Shown one piece after another: positions 49,976-60,300 of a stretch of 64,000 bases of DNA (its first letter is position 1; every line of letters begins with the position of its first letter). The notes below the pieces were generated by a model. The model worked only from the letters and a program-made list of their open reading frames with translations. It ran no database searches and was not told the origin of the DNA. The stretch spans positions 1-64,000 of the forward strand of contig CAICTM010000190.1 in assembly GCA_903772945.1 (NCBI GenBank), in the 5' to 3' direction. Source of the DNA: Seminavis robusta. Taxonomy: Eukaryota; Bacillariophyta; Bacillariophyceae; Naviculales; Naviculaceae. A program made the translations under genes and the position numbers.

Positions 49976-52264
49976 TCATTCAATTGGCATGGAACAGGGA
50001 GAAGTGACGCGTTCGACATTATACTCTTCATCATAGTATGCATTTTGGGGCATCGCTTTGGGATAATCAAGCCACTCAAAGCCCATGGGAATGCGCTGCA
50101 TTGTTTGGCGCCACGATTTTTGGAAATGTGGAAGGAGTTCCAAAGCACACCTGTCATTCTTGGATTCTCCAAACACATTGTTAGCTCGGAGTGGTGCTAG
50201 TTTGTCAACACTCATGGCATCCTCTGCCAATGTGTCAATCTGTGTGTACGGAATTCGAACACGTGTTATCCCCTTCTTGGCAAGCTCTGCCGAAATCCAA
50301 ATATCGTCCGTTGTCAAGCAATTGCTGGGAATGTTCTTGATTGATTCGAGTGAGAAAAAATCCCTTCGATAGATTGCTCCTTGAAATGCTTCCAGTATGT
50401 CCACAGCGGCCAACTGCTTCTTCCATTGACTCGTGTCATAACGGCATGCAGAACGCACTCGAACACCCGTGGACGAGAAGTGATCTGTGTCAATCATTTG
50501 CCCTGCGTTGGCAAAGGCAATGTAGGGTGCCTTAAGGTGTTGGTGCAAAAGTGATTCGACTAAATCTGGCGGATAGATGTATTCATCATCCACATTGATT
50601 ATCAGAGTGTCTGGATCCGTTTCTTTTTCTAGCGTTGGTATGAGTTTGGTCGCGGGACCATAATCTTCGCAGTCCATGTTGAGGGTCAACCACGAGAGCT
50701 TTTGAAGAGCTTTTGGAACGACATACTCTTGATTGAATCGCTTGGAATACTGCGGAACATTGAAATATATCTCGTCCGGTACCCTAGATTGCCGTTTGAG
50801 ACTGAGCAATACCGGCAAGATGCCTTTGATGCGGGGAGGAGTCGTTGTCAAAGAAACAACCACACGGCGCTTTGCTGGTTTCGGCTGATGATCTTGTGGG
50901 AAAGATTTTGTACTGATGCTGTTGCGACTGTCCCTGGGCACTTCCTTATCCTCTTGGGATGTCATCAAGAGCACTCTCCCCAGCACATTGTACACATGGA
51001 GTAAGTGTTGCTGACAACGATTGTACCTGGCAAGTTTATTGTAAGTTTCATCAAGGTATTTGACCCCCGCAAAATGCAAGAGGCCTGGTCGCTTGTGGGA
51101 ATACTTGCGCATGAAGCCTTGATCTTGTTTTGTCGCAAAACCATGGAGTACGTATTCATGAGCCCGCTTAGCATGATCAGCACTGCTGTCCAACAAGCCC
51201 TCTATGAGAGGACTGTAATCCCAGTCTCGTGCCAAGAATTGTGGCACTGGAGAAATGATTCCACAAATCTCTGACTCATAGTCAAGTGTGATCTTGTTAG
51301 GGTTTTGCTGCCAAAATTTGACCAGGGCTGCCTGATCATCAACCTTGTGTTCTTTCATGTAAGGCAAGACCCATTCAAAGATAGACACAAGTGTTTGGGG
51401 TGTCCCGAGCATCACACCGGCGTTGAGGTATCGGAATTTGTTTTTCCGGGATGGTGCTTGTTGATCAACAAACTGTTTGGCTGCCATATCTGTTTTACAA
51501 TATACTGTGTCACAGAGAGGTTCAGCACAAAGGATAGCCTTGTCAGCTTGTGGGGCAATCCTTTGGAATGCACTGGAGATTTGCTGTACAGGTGAGATGA
51601 CAATGACATCCAATGAGTCTGAAAACAATAGGAGAGACTTGTTACCTCCATTGCGCTGAGTTTGTTGTGCCACCTGTAGGTATTGTTCCATGCGAACCTG
51701 CCATCGCAGGTACTCGGGTTGCCCATCCTTCCAGGCACTCTTCCCTTTGTCTGCTCGGATGACGATAGGTGGTTGATAGCCATTGCGTAGTGCCGAATAG
51801 AAATAGTTTCGAAAGTTTCGATGCAATTGCAGATCTTGGGACCCGTCGAATTCATCCTCATCGAGGCCAGAAAGCCTAAAACGTTCGACCGGTGGCGAAT
51901 CCAAGTACGTGTATAGTTGGATCGAGTACTCTTCATCGTTGCTGTTGCGATGTTTGTTGTAATTGTCTGGAAGAAGGAATGCCCGATGATGTGGTTTGGT
52001 GATGGCAGGAGAATCATCAGTTGCCTTCGCTTCCAAGAAGACACGATTGTTCGCGATTCCCGACCAACGAATGGATTGAAACAACACAGGCAAAGCCAAT
52101 GCTGACAACCCAATAGTAGCCATCAACCGTGGCAAGGGCAGCTTCCATTTAGCAGCCTGCCAACGCACCCAAAGCCCCATCCACAGCCAACGAAAGTGAT
52201 GCCTATCCTCCTTTCGGTCGTCATTCATAGCATGACTATGATTACCATTCATCATTCTCTCCAA
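49976..52264 (-). CDS. Type II membrane protein with two glycosyltransferase domains
   Basis: Intronless, 762 residues. A basic cytosolic start is followed by one membrane anchor at about 45-65 (LMATIGLSALALPVLFQS), as in Golgi transferases. Domain 1 (about 110-430) resembles the glycosyltransferase domain of procollagen lysyl hydroxylase/galactosyltransferase: LLLFSDSLDVIV, with the metal-binding D216-S-L-D219, then FRYLNAGVMLGT and VDDQAALVKFW. Domain 2 (about 470-700) begins RRVVVSLTTTPPRI and has a second acidic motif, INVDDEYIYPPDLV, typical of GT-A folds. CLTTDDIWISAELAKKG could supply the catalytic Asp. The two domains suggest addition of two sugars in sequence, which is inference. Donor and acceptor are unknown. 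Confidence 0.8.
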   Translation of the reverse strand: MERMMNGNHSHAMNDDRKEDRHHFRWLWMGLWVRWQAAKWKLPLPRLMATIGLSALALPVLFQSIRWSGIANNRVFLEAKATDDSPAITKPHHRAFLLPDNYNKHRNSNDEEYSIQLYTYLDSPPVERFRLSGLDEDEFDGSQDLQLHRNFRNYFYSALRNGYQPPIVIRADKGKSAWKDGQPEYLRWQVRMEQYLQVAQQTQRNGGNKSLLLFSDSLDVIVISPVQQISSAFQRIAPQADKAILCAEPLCDTVYCKTDMAAKQFVDQQAPSRKNKFRYLNAGVMLGTPQTLVSIFEWVLPYMKEHKVDDQAALVKFWQQNPNKITLDYESEICGIISPVPQFLARDWDYSPLIEGLLDSSADHAKRAHEYVLHGFATKQDQGFMRKYSHKRPGLLHFAGVKYLDETYNKLARYNRCQQHLLHVYNVLGRVLLMTSQEDKEVPRDSRNSISTKSFPQDHQPKPAKRRVVVSLTTTPPRIKGILPVLLSLKRQSRVPDEIYFNVPQYSKRFNQEYVVPKALQKLSWLTLNMDCEDYGPATKLIPTLEKETDPDTLIINVDDEYIYPPDLVESLLHQHLKAPYIAFANAGQMIDTDHFSSTGVRVRSACRYDTSQWKKQLAAVDILEAFQGAIYRRDFFSLESIKNIPSNCLTTDDIWISAELAKKGITRVRIPYTQIDTLAEDAMSVDKLAPLRANNVFGESKNDRCALELLPHFQKSWRQTMQRIPMGFEWLDYPKAMPQNAYYDEEYNVERVTSPCSMPIE

Positions 52265-52556
52265 TTCACTTTTCTTCTTCTTGAAGGCTCCAATGAAACT
52301 TTTTATGTGGTTGCTTGGCTTAATTGTCCCAGAAGCTTGCGCTGCACAATCGATTTTAAAGCCATTACGTGTACGGTAGATCTCCCGCGACCGGTACGGT
52401 CGTAGAAGTCGTCGTATCGGTGCGGTATAATCTACGGAACCATGATCGGTAGGTTGTACTACATGTACCGTGCAGGCCGAACAGGTTGCCTCGGTTGGTT
52501 GGCGCTACCGGTACCAGGTACGGTACCGCACCGTGCTACGGGATTACTGTTATGCT

Positions 52557-52744
52557 GTACATGTATGTATGTATGTATGTATGTATGTATGTATGTATGT
52601 ATGTATGTATGTATGTATGTATGTATGTATGTATGTATGTATGTATGTATGTATGTATGTATGTATGTATGTATGTATGTATGTATGTATGTATGTATGT
52701 ATGTATGTATGTATGTATGTATGTATGTATGTATGCATGTATGG
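52557..52744 (+). repeat. ATGT tetranucleotide microsatellite, about 45 copies
   Basis: An almost pure ATGT run of about 185 bases with one interruption (ATGC) near its end. It lies between GTACCGG-type palindrome clusters (52380-52530 and 52810-52835). All reading frames through it are open on both strands, so the frames called there are artefacts. Confidence 0.97.
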
Positions 52745-52811
52745 AAGCATCGTACAGTCGTACCGTTTGCACTCATAGTTTCCGTGATCGGTCCTGCAGC
52801 AGCTTTCCGCT

Positions 52812-53935
52812 CTACCGGTACGGTACCGTAGCCCGTAGCGGATTGCGGGTTGGGCCACGACTAATTTTCGATTGAGCATTTACAGAACTGTAGTACGAAG
52901 GGGTGCTGGTGATACTACGTTTGCAAAATTCAACACGTCAATGGGGGTCGTTTTTTTCAAGGGGTTTTCGACTGTAGACAGACTCTGCTGCTCCAACCTT
53001 CAGTTGTACATGCCTTCTATGGTAGTAGAGAAAAGATCCCTGGCTTGGTTGGTACGGCTTGATGAGTATGGCCCAGCCAATCTATCCATTGTGTGCAATG
53101 GAGCGATTTTGGCTTGGAGCGATTTTCGAGTTCTTTTTTTTAGGTTGCAGAGCTAATAATGGACAATCCTGCGCAACACTGTACGGGGTAGCTGTACATT
53201 CCAGTCGCGGTACGGACTCAAGATTATGGATCCCGAGTACTTTGGGGGAACTTGGGGGTGGGATTCACCCCTCTTTCCTAAATACCACACCGCACACCGC
53301 ACACCGCACCGCTACCGCTACCAGGTACATACCGTACCGCACATCGGTTCATGATGTACAATAAGCGCCAGCCCAGCCGGAGAGGTGCGCTCATTGATTT
53401 TCTATTTATTTATTTATTTATTTATTTCTATTTATTTATTTATTTCTATTTATTTATTTATTTCTATTTATTTATTTATTCCTTGCTTCCGAGGCGTCGA
53501 GGCGTCGAGGCACCGTACTACTACTTCCAACCACCAATGCTCTTTACTATGACGAGGCTTTACTATGACGAGGCACCGTACTACTACTTCCAACCACCAA
53601 TGCTCTTTACTATCACAGCATCCTGGCATTGGATTGACATGCGTCCCAACAGAAAATCCATTTGCTGCCTTGGCTTGCCTGACACAAAGGATTTTATTTC
53701 TGCATTGCACTACAATATCGAAAAAGAGGTTTGGAGAGAAGCCGTCCTTCTACCGACGACATTGTCTACCAATGGTCTACCAATCCACCGTCTACCACTA
53801 CCGCTACGGATCTGTTGTCGCCAGCTGCTCCTGTTTTTGACTACTCCCTTGATTGCTGCGCAATTTGTTCCGCCTTGAAGTCAGTGCCTACTTCGGTAGG
53901 GGCAAGACTCTTGGCAACAACATACAGCTAGCATT
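52812..53935. other. Spacer with simple and direct repeats
   Basis: Upstream of the dioxygenase-like gene. It holds the TATT arrays (53399-53482), a CGAGGCGTCGAGGCGTCGAGG run near 53490 and a direct repeat of about 40 bases (CACCGTACTACTACTTCCAA and following) at about 53510 and 53572. No gene is seen. Confidence 0.6.
53399..53482 (+). repeat. TATT microsatellite with higher-order unit
   Basis: TATT repeats are broken regularly by TCTA, giving a longer unit of about 20 bases (CTATTTATTTATTTATTT) present about four times. Confidence 0.93.
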
Positions 53936-54979
53936 ATGGTGAAGTACTCCAAAAGCCGTGAGGGCCGAGTCTTTGGGTTTGGTGTTACCCATATTCCTAC
54001 CAAGAAATCAGAATCATCAAAGCGCACTGTGGCTGCTGCTAATGCTATGAAGGTTGAATTGGGGCGCCCTCTCTCAAAGAATCAAAAGAGAAGAACACAC
54101 AAAAAGCTCAAGAAACTACTGAGCTTGCCAAATCCTGGTTGGGATGGCCTTATCACAGTGGATCCCGCTGAATTTTCTGGAGCCCAGTACTCATTTGCCC
54201 CAGAGGAGCTACTTTTGGTTGATGCCAAGGATGGCTTTGTTCACTGGTTGGATAGGGCCAATGGTGTCTTTTCGTGCATTGTCGTTCCAAGAAAATTGAG
54301 GAATGTGGCAATGAATGGTAACAATACTGAAGTTGTTACGGCTGCCCTGGAACGTCTTCAAAAAATAGAAAGATCCAACAAACGTGGGGAGGGCCAGACT
54401 GGAGAGAGCACATGCAATGCAAAATATGCCATCTTTGGTACCAAAGCTTTGCAAAGGAAAGGTCTTTCAAGGTCCAAACTCCAGGAGAAATGTCCTGAAG
54501 AAGCTAAAATTTTGGAGGCTTGGGCACTTCGCCTTGAACACTTGGCAGCAAATCTCACTCCCTCAACTCAATTACGTGCCATCAAAAAAGCTGCTGAACT
54601 GGTTGATTTGTGTACCATTGAGGGTTGCACATTTGGTGGTGCCCTTGCGTCCTCAGTGGATTACTCAGCTCCGGCTCATGTTGATGATGATTTCTTTTTG
54701 TCGGCCCACCAACTCAATGTTAGTGGCCGCTTTGGAGATGAGGAAATAGTGCAGTATTTTTGCTTTCCTTCTTGTGGATTTGCAGTTGCTTTGCGCCCTG
54801 GAGATGTCATCCTATTCAATCCCCAGGTTCACCATTGCCTATCCAAAAAGTCTCCCGCTTATGCTGAGGACCGTGTGCATGTCACTACCATGTATCTCAA
54901 GACTCGGCTGGTAGGAAAGAATGACACTAGTGCAACTCTCACAGAAGAGGAAAAGGAATATTTTGTCATGAAACTTTAA
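53936..54979 (+). CDS. 2-oxoglutarate/Fe(II) dioxygenase-like protein
   Basis: Intronless, 347 residues. The start is Lys/Arg-rich (KNQKRRTHKKLKKLL). The C-terminal third has a cupin-type iron site: His248-x-Asp250 in PAHVDDDFF, then CFPSCGFAVALRPGDVILFN, His299/His300 in QVHHCLSK and Arg313 in EDRVHV, which fits binding of 2-oxoglutarate. YLKTRLVGK follows. The pattern is like prolyl-hydroxylase and TET/JBP-type dioxygenases, but I cannot place it in either. I recall related sequences as multicopy in diatoms; this is memory, not a search. Substrate unknown. It sits with three other intronless genes next to simple repeats, so it may travel with a mobile unit (inference). Confidence 0.65.
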   Translation: MVKYSKSREGRVFGFGVTHIPTKKSESSKRTVAAANAMKVELGRPLSKNQKRRTHKKLKKLLSLPNPGWDGLITVDPAEFSGAQYSFAPEELLLVDAKDGFVHWLDRANGVFSCIVVPRKLRNVAMNGNNTEVVTAALERLQKIERSNKRGEGQTGESTCNAKYAIFGTKALQRKGLSRSKLQEKCPEEAKILEAWALRLEHLAANLTPSTQLRAIKKAAELVDLCTIEGCTFGGALASSVDYSAPAHVDDDFFLSAHQLNVSGRFGDEEIVQYFCFPSCGFAVALRPGDVILFNPQVHHCLSKKSPAYAEDRVHVTTMYLKTRLVGKNDTSATLTEEEKEYFVMKL

Positions 54980-55188
54980 AATAAATAGTCACCACTGCCG
55001 ATCCTCCCTCGTCCTGTAAGTTTCCCCTTGTTGCTATTCTCCAAGGCCATGCACTGCACTACTAAGACGCTGTTAATACTTCCTTGCTGAGTTTAGGTTG
55101 TTTGCTGGTCACTGAATAGTAGCTGCCATGACGATAATATCGATGACAGCACAATGACGAGGGCTTTCCATAGAGCTCTTGTCTGATT
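54980..55188. other. Short convergent spacer
   Basis: These 209 bases lie between the stop codons of two convergent genes. Nothing but a CACAATG heptamer-like sequence near 55150 was noticed. Confidence 0.4.
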
Positions 55189-55827
55189 TCAACGATTGCG
55201 ACTGTTGCGGCCAGTCAGCTGGGAGAAATGCTTCATTTCTACTGCTTCGGACGAGTCTGAAGAGTCGTCTAGAAGGTCCTTTGGCGCTTTTGGCGGTTGA
55301 CGTCGGTCCTTGCGGCGACGCTGGATTGGTTGGCGCTCGTCTTCGCTCTCACTTGAAGCTTCAGGCACGGGGCGCATCTTGCTGGGTTTTCGATCGGCCT
55401 GTTTGGCAGTTGGTTTGGAAGCAGCAGCTGGTTTGGCACTGGCACTGGCAGTTGGTTTGGAAGCAGCAGCAGGAACTCGAGCATCATCACATCCGATTTC
55501 AAAGCTGTTGGCACCACCACTGATAATAACGTGAAGATAGTGGCCACCTCTGTTGGTCTTGAATCGCAGGTGTCCATTGGAAGCTGAAACCATCTTTGCC
55601 TCCAGGTCGTACAAGAGAATTGGACGTCCATTGGGAATGTAACGATCTCCCTGCAAGCAACAGAACATGTCAACATCCTTGTTTCGATCCACACAACGCT
55701 GGATACCGGTACGAACGCCGTCAACAATGATGGCCATGGTATCATTGGAAACAGGCCGGGGGTTGCCGCCTTTGGAGAAGAAAGCAATCTTCACTTCGTC
55801 GTTTACAAGTCGATTCGGATTCGCCAT
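55189..55827 (-). CDS. Unknown protein with disordered basic tail
   Basis: Intronless, 212 residues from MANPNRLVNDEVKIAFFSKG. Residues 1-110 look like a small alpha/beta domain: DTMAIIVDGVRTGIQRCVD, VDMFCCLQGDRYIPNGRPIL and GHYLHVIISGGANSFEIGC. The rest is Ala/Lys/Pro-rich repeats (AAASKPTASASAKP) and then a charged, Arg-rich tail (RRRKDRRQPPK). The tail could bind nucleic acid. No family is recognised. It is divergent from the gene at 56096, with 268 bases between starts, and lies between the dioxygenase-like gene and the RAG1-like gene. Confidence 0.65.
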   Translation of the reverse strand: MANPNRLVNDEVKIAFFSKGGNPRPVSNDTMAIIVDGVRTGIQRCVDRNKDVDMFCCLQGDRYIPNGRPILLYDLEAKMVSASNGHLRFKTNRGGHYLHVIISGGANSFEIGCDDARVPAAASKPTASASAKPAAASKPTAKQADRKPSKMRPVPEASSESEDERQPIQRRRKDRRQPPKAPKDLLDDSSDSSEAVEMKHFSQLTGRNSRNR

Positions 55828-56095
55828 GGTGTTTCTTCCTTATCCGAAAAATGAGAAAGTGCCGTTGCTGATTGCGTTTTCGTTCCGATTCAATGCGCCT
55901 GGAGGTACCCTGCCAGAGGCGGTACTCCATTCATTGGGTTCCTCGGAATCTTCCGTCGAGCCTGGACGAATCTTTAAGAGAGGTTCGTGCTGCCTCGAGG
56001 AAGAGTCTGAAGCCGGTCAATCGATTGTTTGGTAGAGGTAACGTGCGAAAGCAATCCACAATTCTCTTTCATCGAAAGTGAGAGCGAAGGCAACC

Positions 56096-56701
56096 ATGGA
56101 CAATGACAATCAACCAATTCTGCAAACTGGCTCTTTTGATCCGTATTGCAGTTGGAAAACTCTTGTTTTTCTCAACCCAGTTGATGACTTCGAAAAAATG
56201 AGTGAAGAAGACCGGACGGTGGCAATTTGCTTGGAGACGTATGATGGCAAACGACGCAACTACAGAGGATCAGCCACGTTCGATCGATTTGCTGGAACTG
56301 CCAGTTACCGTTTCTTGTTGTCTGTTCGCAGGGTTGAAAACATCGTGCAAGATTATGGCCAGGTTACCGAGCGGCTCAGTGAACATCTAAGCAGCTCTGT
56401 TGAAAGATTCGAGCTTCGCCTAACGAAGCGCTTCTCATGGACGACCGAAACGCACAAAGTAAAGGGCGAGACGACCAGTGGTCGATGGATCACGCTGTGC
56501 TTCAATCGAGATGCAGCAGCTCAAACTCCGGACAGCATCAAACAGATTGATTTGATTGTACCAAAGTCGAAGACTTCTGACAACGGAAAACTCCTAGCTC
56601 TTGCTGTGAATAGCGCCAAGCTTGTGGTGGAAGCAAACATTGCCATTATGGAATTTGAGGCGGCAAAAGCGGAGATGGCACGACGACAACAAGCCACCTA
56701 A
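56096..56701 (+). CDS. Unknown small protein
   Basis: Intronless, 201 residues from MDNDNQPILQTGSFDP; an in-frame Met at 56078 would add six residues. Ordered segments include WKTLVFLNPVDDF, TVAICLETYDGKRRNYRGSA, YRFLLSVRRVENIVQDYGQV and a C-terminal amphipathic helix (KLVVEANIAIMEFEAAKAEMARRQQ). No catalytic motif, signal peptide or membrane span is visible. It is on the same strand as the RAG1-like gene and ends about 690 bases before it. A link with that gene is possible but not shown. Confidence 0.6.
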   Translation: MDNDNQPILQTGSFDPYCSWKTLVFLNPVDDFEKMSEEDRTVAICLETYDGKRRNYRGSATFDRFAGTASYRFLLSVRRVENIVQDYGQVTERLSEHLSSSVERFELRLTKRFSWTTETHKVKGETTSGRWITLCFNRDAAAQTPDSIKQIDLIVPKSKTSDNGKLLALAVNSAKLVVEANIAIMEFEAAKAEMARRQQAT

Positions 56702-57387
56702 ATAGTTTGGCCCCATCCACATCCAACAATTGTTCTGTTTCCCAATAGCTTTTATTAATCGTATGATATAGCATCTTTTTGTTATCCAGCCAGTTGTAGA
56801 CGGAACCAAAGCAACATTTACTTCCAAAGCTAGCTGCATCGTCCGCATGTATACTAGCAGCTAGCTAGCCTGAGCGATGCAATTCAGAGTGCGTACCAAG
56901 GGATTGTACCAGTACGAAGAGGGATCAATCCTCTCAGCTCCGAAAAAAATGAAAAGGGTCTTGACAGCCCAAAAACAGCGTTAAAATATGCCCTTTTTTG
57001 AGTCATTTGAATCCTTTGACTAACTCGACTGTTCCATAAGTGGTATTTGATACCCCAATTCCAGTTTCCCAGGTAGCTGTAAGAGAAAATGTGTCGAGAG
57101 GCTAAAAAGTAGAGGACGACGAGGATAATCAATGAGGATGCGACAATGTGTTGCTGGCCGAAGGTTGTTGTTAATGATGAGGTCCAGATGCACTATGCTT
57201 GTCTGTTTTCACCTCTTTGTCATGAGTGGCACCAGGGGTCGATCGGAACAAAGTGAGAAACTCGATTTGATCATCAGGTCTCATGCAATGAGTCTTCCAA
57301 AATATCGAACGCTTTCACTTCAAAGTCAGATAGATTTTTCATGTCCGTTCAAATCTTGGGTGTCACAATGCCATGGTTTAGACCATT
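56702..57387. other. Spacer upstream of the RAG1-like gene
   Basis: It has GCTAGCTAGCCTGAG near 56862 and a CACAATG heptamer-like string at about 57364. No inverted terminal repeat could be matched by eye to the 3' side of the RAG1-like gene. No gene is seen. Confidence 0.4.
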
Positions 57388-60300
57388 ATGCAGCTGCAGG
57401 AAGACATTGGTTGCATCCTTGGATTGCAGATTGAAGTTGCTGCCATGGAGCTTCGACGGCGGCAAAATCCTTTCTTGGAAGCAATCAATACGACCAATGA
57501 CGTCCAGCCAGCATCAGCACCAGCACCAGCACCACCCCCAGTGGCATTGATTACCCCCAATGAGCAAGTAGCAGTGAGTCAATCTTCAAGCGTTGCAGAC
57601 AACCTGTTGCTGGCACTACGAGACACCATTAGCTCTAGGAAGACTAGAAACACGCCTCTGTTTGAATTCATCAAAGGAGGAAACAAATCATTCAAGGAAA
57701 AAGGATGGCTGCGACGAGCACTCCTTGACGCTGATTCAGCAGCTCGATTCGCCATTCAAGAACGTGAAAACTACTTTCTTCTGTTGATATTCATGGGGTT
57801 ATCTGGCACTGGGCCTGAAGTCGATGAAAAATCAAAGCAGGACACATCTCCAATGGCGCTGCTCAGTCAAGCTTGGGGCTTTTCAAAGCCGGCGGTTCGA
57901 AGAGCTTGCGGCGTTCCATTAGACGACGACAATTTTCTTGACTCTCTCCTGCCATGTGAAGTTAGAAAGCGAAATAAATGCGCCTCGAGCTGGACTCCAC
58001 AAGCGAAAGCGAATAGATTGATCTCAGAAGCCGAGCCAGACGGCTTTGTTTCCCCAGATTTTGCAGCAACCCGACAATCCAAAAAACGTGACATGAAAGC
58101 AACCCCCAATCTGCTGTCAGGAATGGAAAGCTTGGGGTTGGAATCTCCCAGAACGCCCACAGTGATGAGCGCTATGAGATTCTTTGGTCGGCAAGACGCA
58201 TTTGATGCAGGTCGCCAGCAGCGCACACGGCTTGATTTCGGAGAAAGGTCACCTCTTATCGAGGAGACAGAGGAGCAATCCGACGCAACCCAAACAGACC
58301 CAACTCATGAAAGCAAAGCGACCCAAACCGAAATGAAATCGAGAGTACAAGCAGAAATAAAAACCCACTCCATCAGTGGAGACTGCGAGGAAGAGATTTG
58401 TCGAGCTCTTTTCCTCCTCTTTCAGAAGAAAGCAGTGCCAATTGATCAGACATCAAGGACCAATGAGAATAAAATCTTGACCGTTCGGCAATTCCGGAGC
58501 GGATCGTCCATGAAGCTTCTCCGAATTAAACAAAGTCGACGATGGACAAAGGGAGACGAGCGAGGGAGGAAGATTAAGCGGAAAGCTCAATTGGTTGAAA
58601 CATTACTTGACAATTTGGATGTGTCCGAAAGCGAGCTGCTCTCGATTCTGAAAATCGTTGGAAGAAATCATTCCCTCCATGTATTTGCCGACGATAGCGA
58701 ATGCCGTTTAAGCATTGAGCAGTGCGCGGCCATGATGCAATACCTTCCGACCACTGTCCGAGGACTTGAACGGCTCTCACGATTCTTCAAAGCGACACTG
58801 TCGAGTTTCGGGGACCAACTCTTTCCAACGATGCTCAGGAAAAAGCTCGCAAGTTACGCTATGGAATCGTTTGATTTGAAGTTAGGTTTTGAGATGGTGT
58901 CACTTGAAATTGGCGGGGAAAAGAGAAATGAGCGGTGCTTACATGCGTGGGTAAAGGAACCAGCAAAAGTCATTGAGACGCTGACACAAAGCGCAATCAT
59001 GGCAGGGAAATTCGAAGAGTCTGCAGCTTTTTGCAAGCACCACAATCAACTGACTGTCGTTCAAGGAACGGATCGAGGGGGTGATATTACACTTTGCTTA
59101 GTGCGTGTCGCCAACCGAAGTGGAGGAAACGCTCCTCAATACTGTATCCCTCTCGCATTCTATGAATACGGAAAAGAAAGCTACAGCAACCTCGAAAAGA
59201 CAATATTCAACCCAAGCAAACCAACCAAAAACTTCCTTCAAAAGATGTTGAATGGCGACTTCCAAATGATCGTGGTGGAAATCAATGAAGGCAGCATTGC
59301 AGTAGACGCGCAATGCTGTATTCTTGATTGCGCAACAACGCTCCGGATCGATCGACTACCCGACAGCAGCACACTTCGATTGGAGGCTTACGAAACTCCT
59401 CTGCCAAGACTTGTTACGGTTTTCAATGAGGAAGAATCGCGGAACAGTGAGGAAAACCCAAGTCGACACAAGCAATTCATTCAGCTAGTTGGCAAGGCGA
59501 GCAATGAAGCAACTCATGAATATACGGGGCTTGCTTTGACCAACTGTTTTGGGCGTGATGTGTTTCAGGCAACGTTTCGAGAACCGCTGCAGATAACGAC
59601 GACAAGCTCCGTTCGAATCAGATCTCTGCGAATCAGAGGGATAACAGCAGATGACATCAAATGCAATACAGCTGTCATGGGGCAGGGAACGGCAGGTGTG
59701 ATGTGCCCGTGTACGATGTGCATTGGGAGAAAGAAAGAGTTCAGCCGATTCTTATCTCTGCCATCGAACCAACAGCCAGCTCTCCGTAAAGGCGACAATG
59801 CAAATCCAACGTTGTATGATGGATTCGTTGAAGACGCCGGTGGTCGAGTTGATTGGGTGCGAGCAAACTCTGCAGGCCAAGCAAAGACGCTGAAACTCCG
59901 CTATCACAGTGTCGTCCACCAACCTTTACTCTACACGCCCCCAGAACACAACTCTGGATCTGGTATGCATGTCTCTAGTGGGCTGCTTACTCATCTAACG
60001 ATGCGAATGTTGGACTTGCTGGGTAAAATCGATCGAGAGCTCCCATGGTTGGAACAATTGTCACCTCTCATGGAAGAAGCAAGACGTTTCAGCATTGCTT
60101 CAGTGAAGGAGGCAGAGAAGCTTCGAAGAGAGGACACACGACTACAACGGGATGCAAAAGCAGCCGAGAGGCTATCAATGACTACTAGCCAGCTCAACTC
60201 AATCAGCGCGGACCGAAGTGAACTTGCAAGAAAGCTCAAGACGAAAACCAAAGCATGCGAATCGGCAAAGTTGTTTTTGGAGAAAGGAAATGATTTTCTA

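Noticed and set aside
52442-52879. Five overlapping open frames on both strands encoding YVCM- or IHTY-type repeats
   Set aside because: They are translations of the ATGT microsatellite, which lacks stops in every frame.
53936-54979. Assignment of the dioxygenase-like gene to the TET/JBP family
   Set aside because: The iron-binding pattern alone cannot separate TET/JBP from prolyl-hydroxylase-type proteins; only the superfamily is supported.
57364-57370. CACAATG as a recombination-signal-like heptamer before the RAG1-like gene (another near 55150)
   Set aside because: A seven-base match is expected by chance and no inverted partner was found on the other side.
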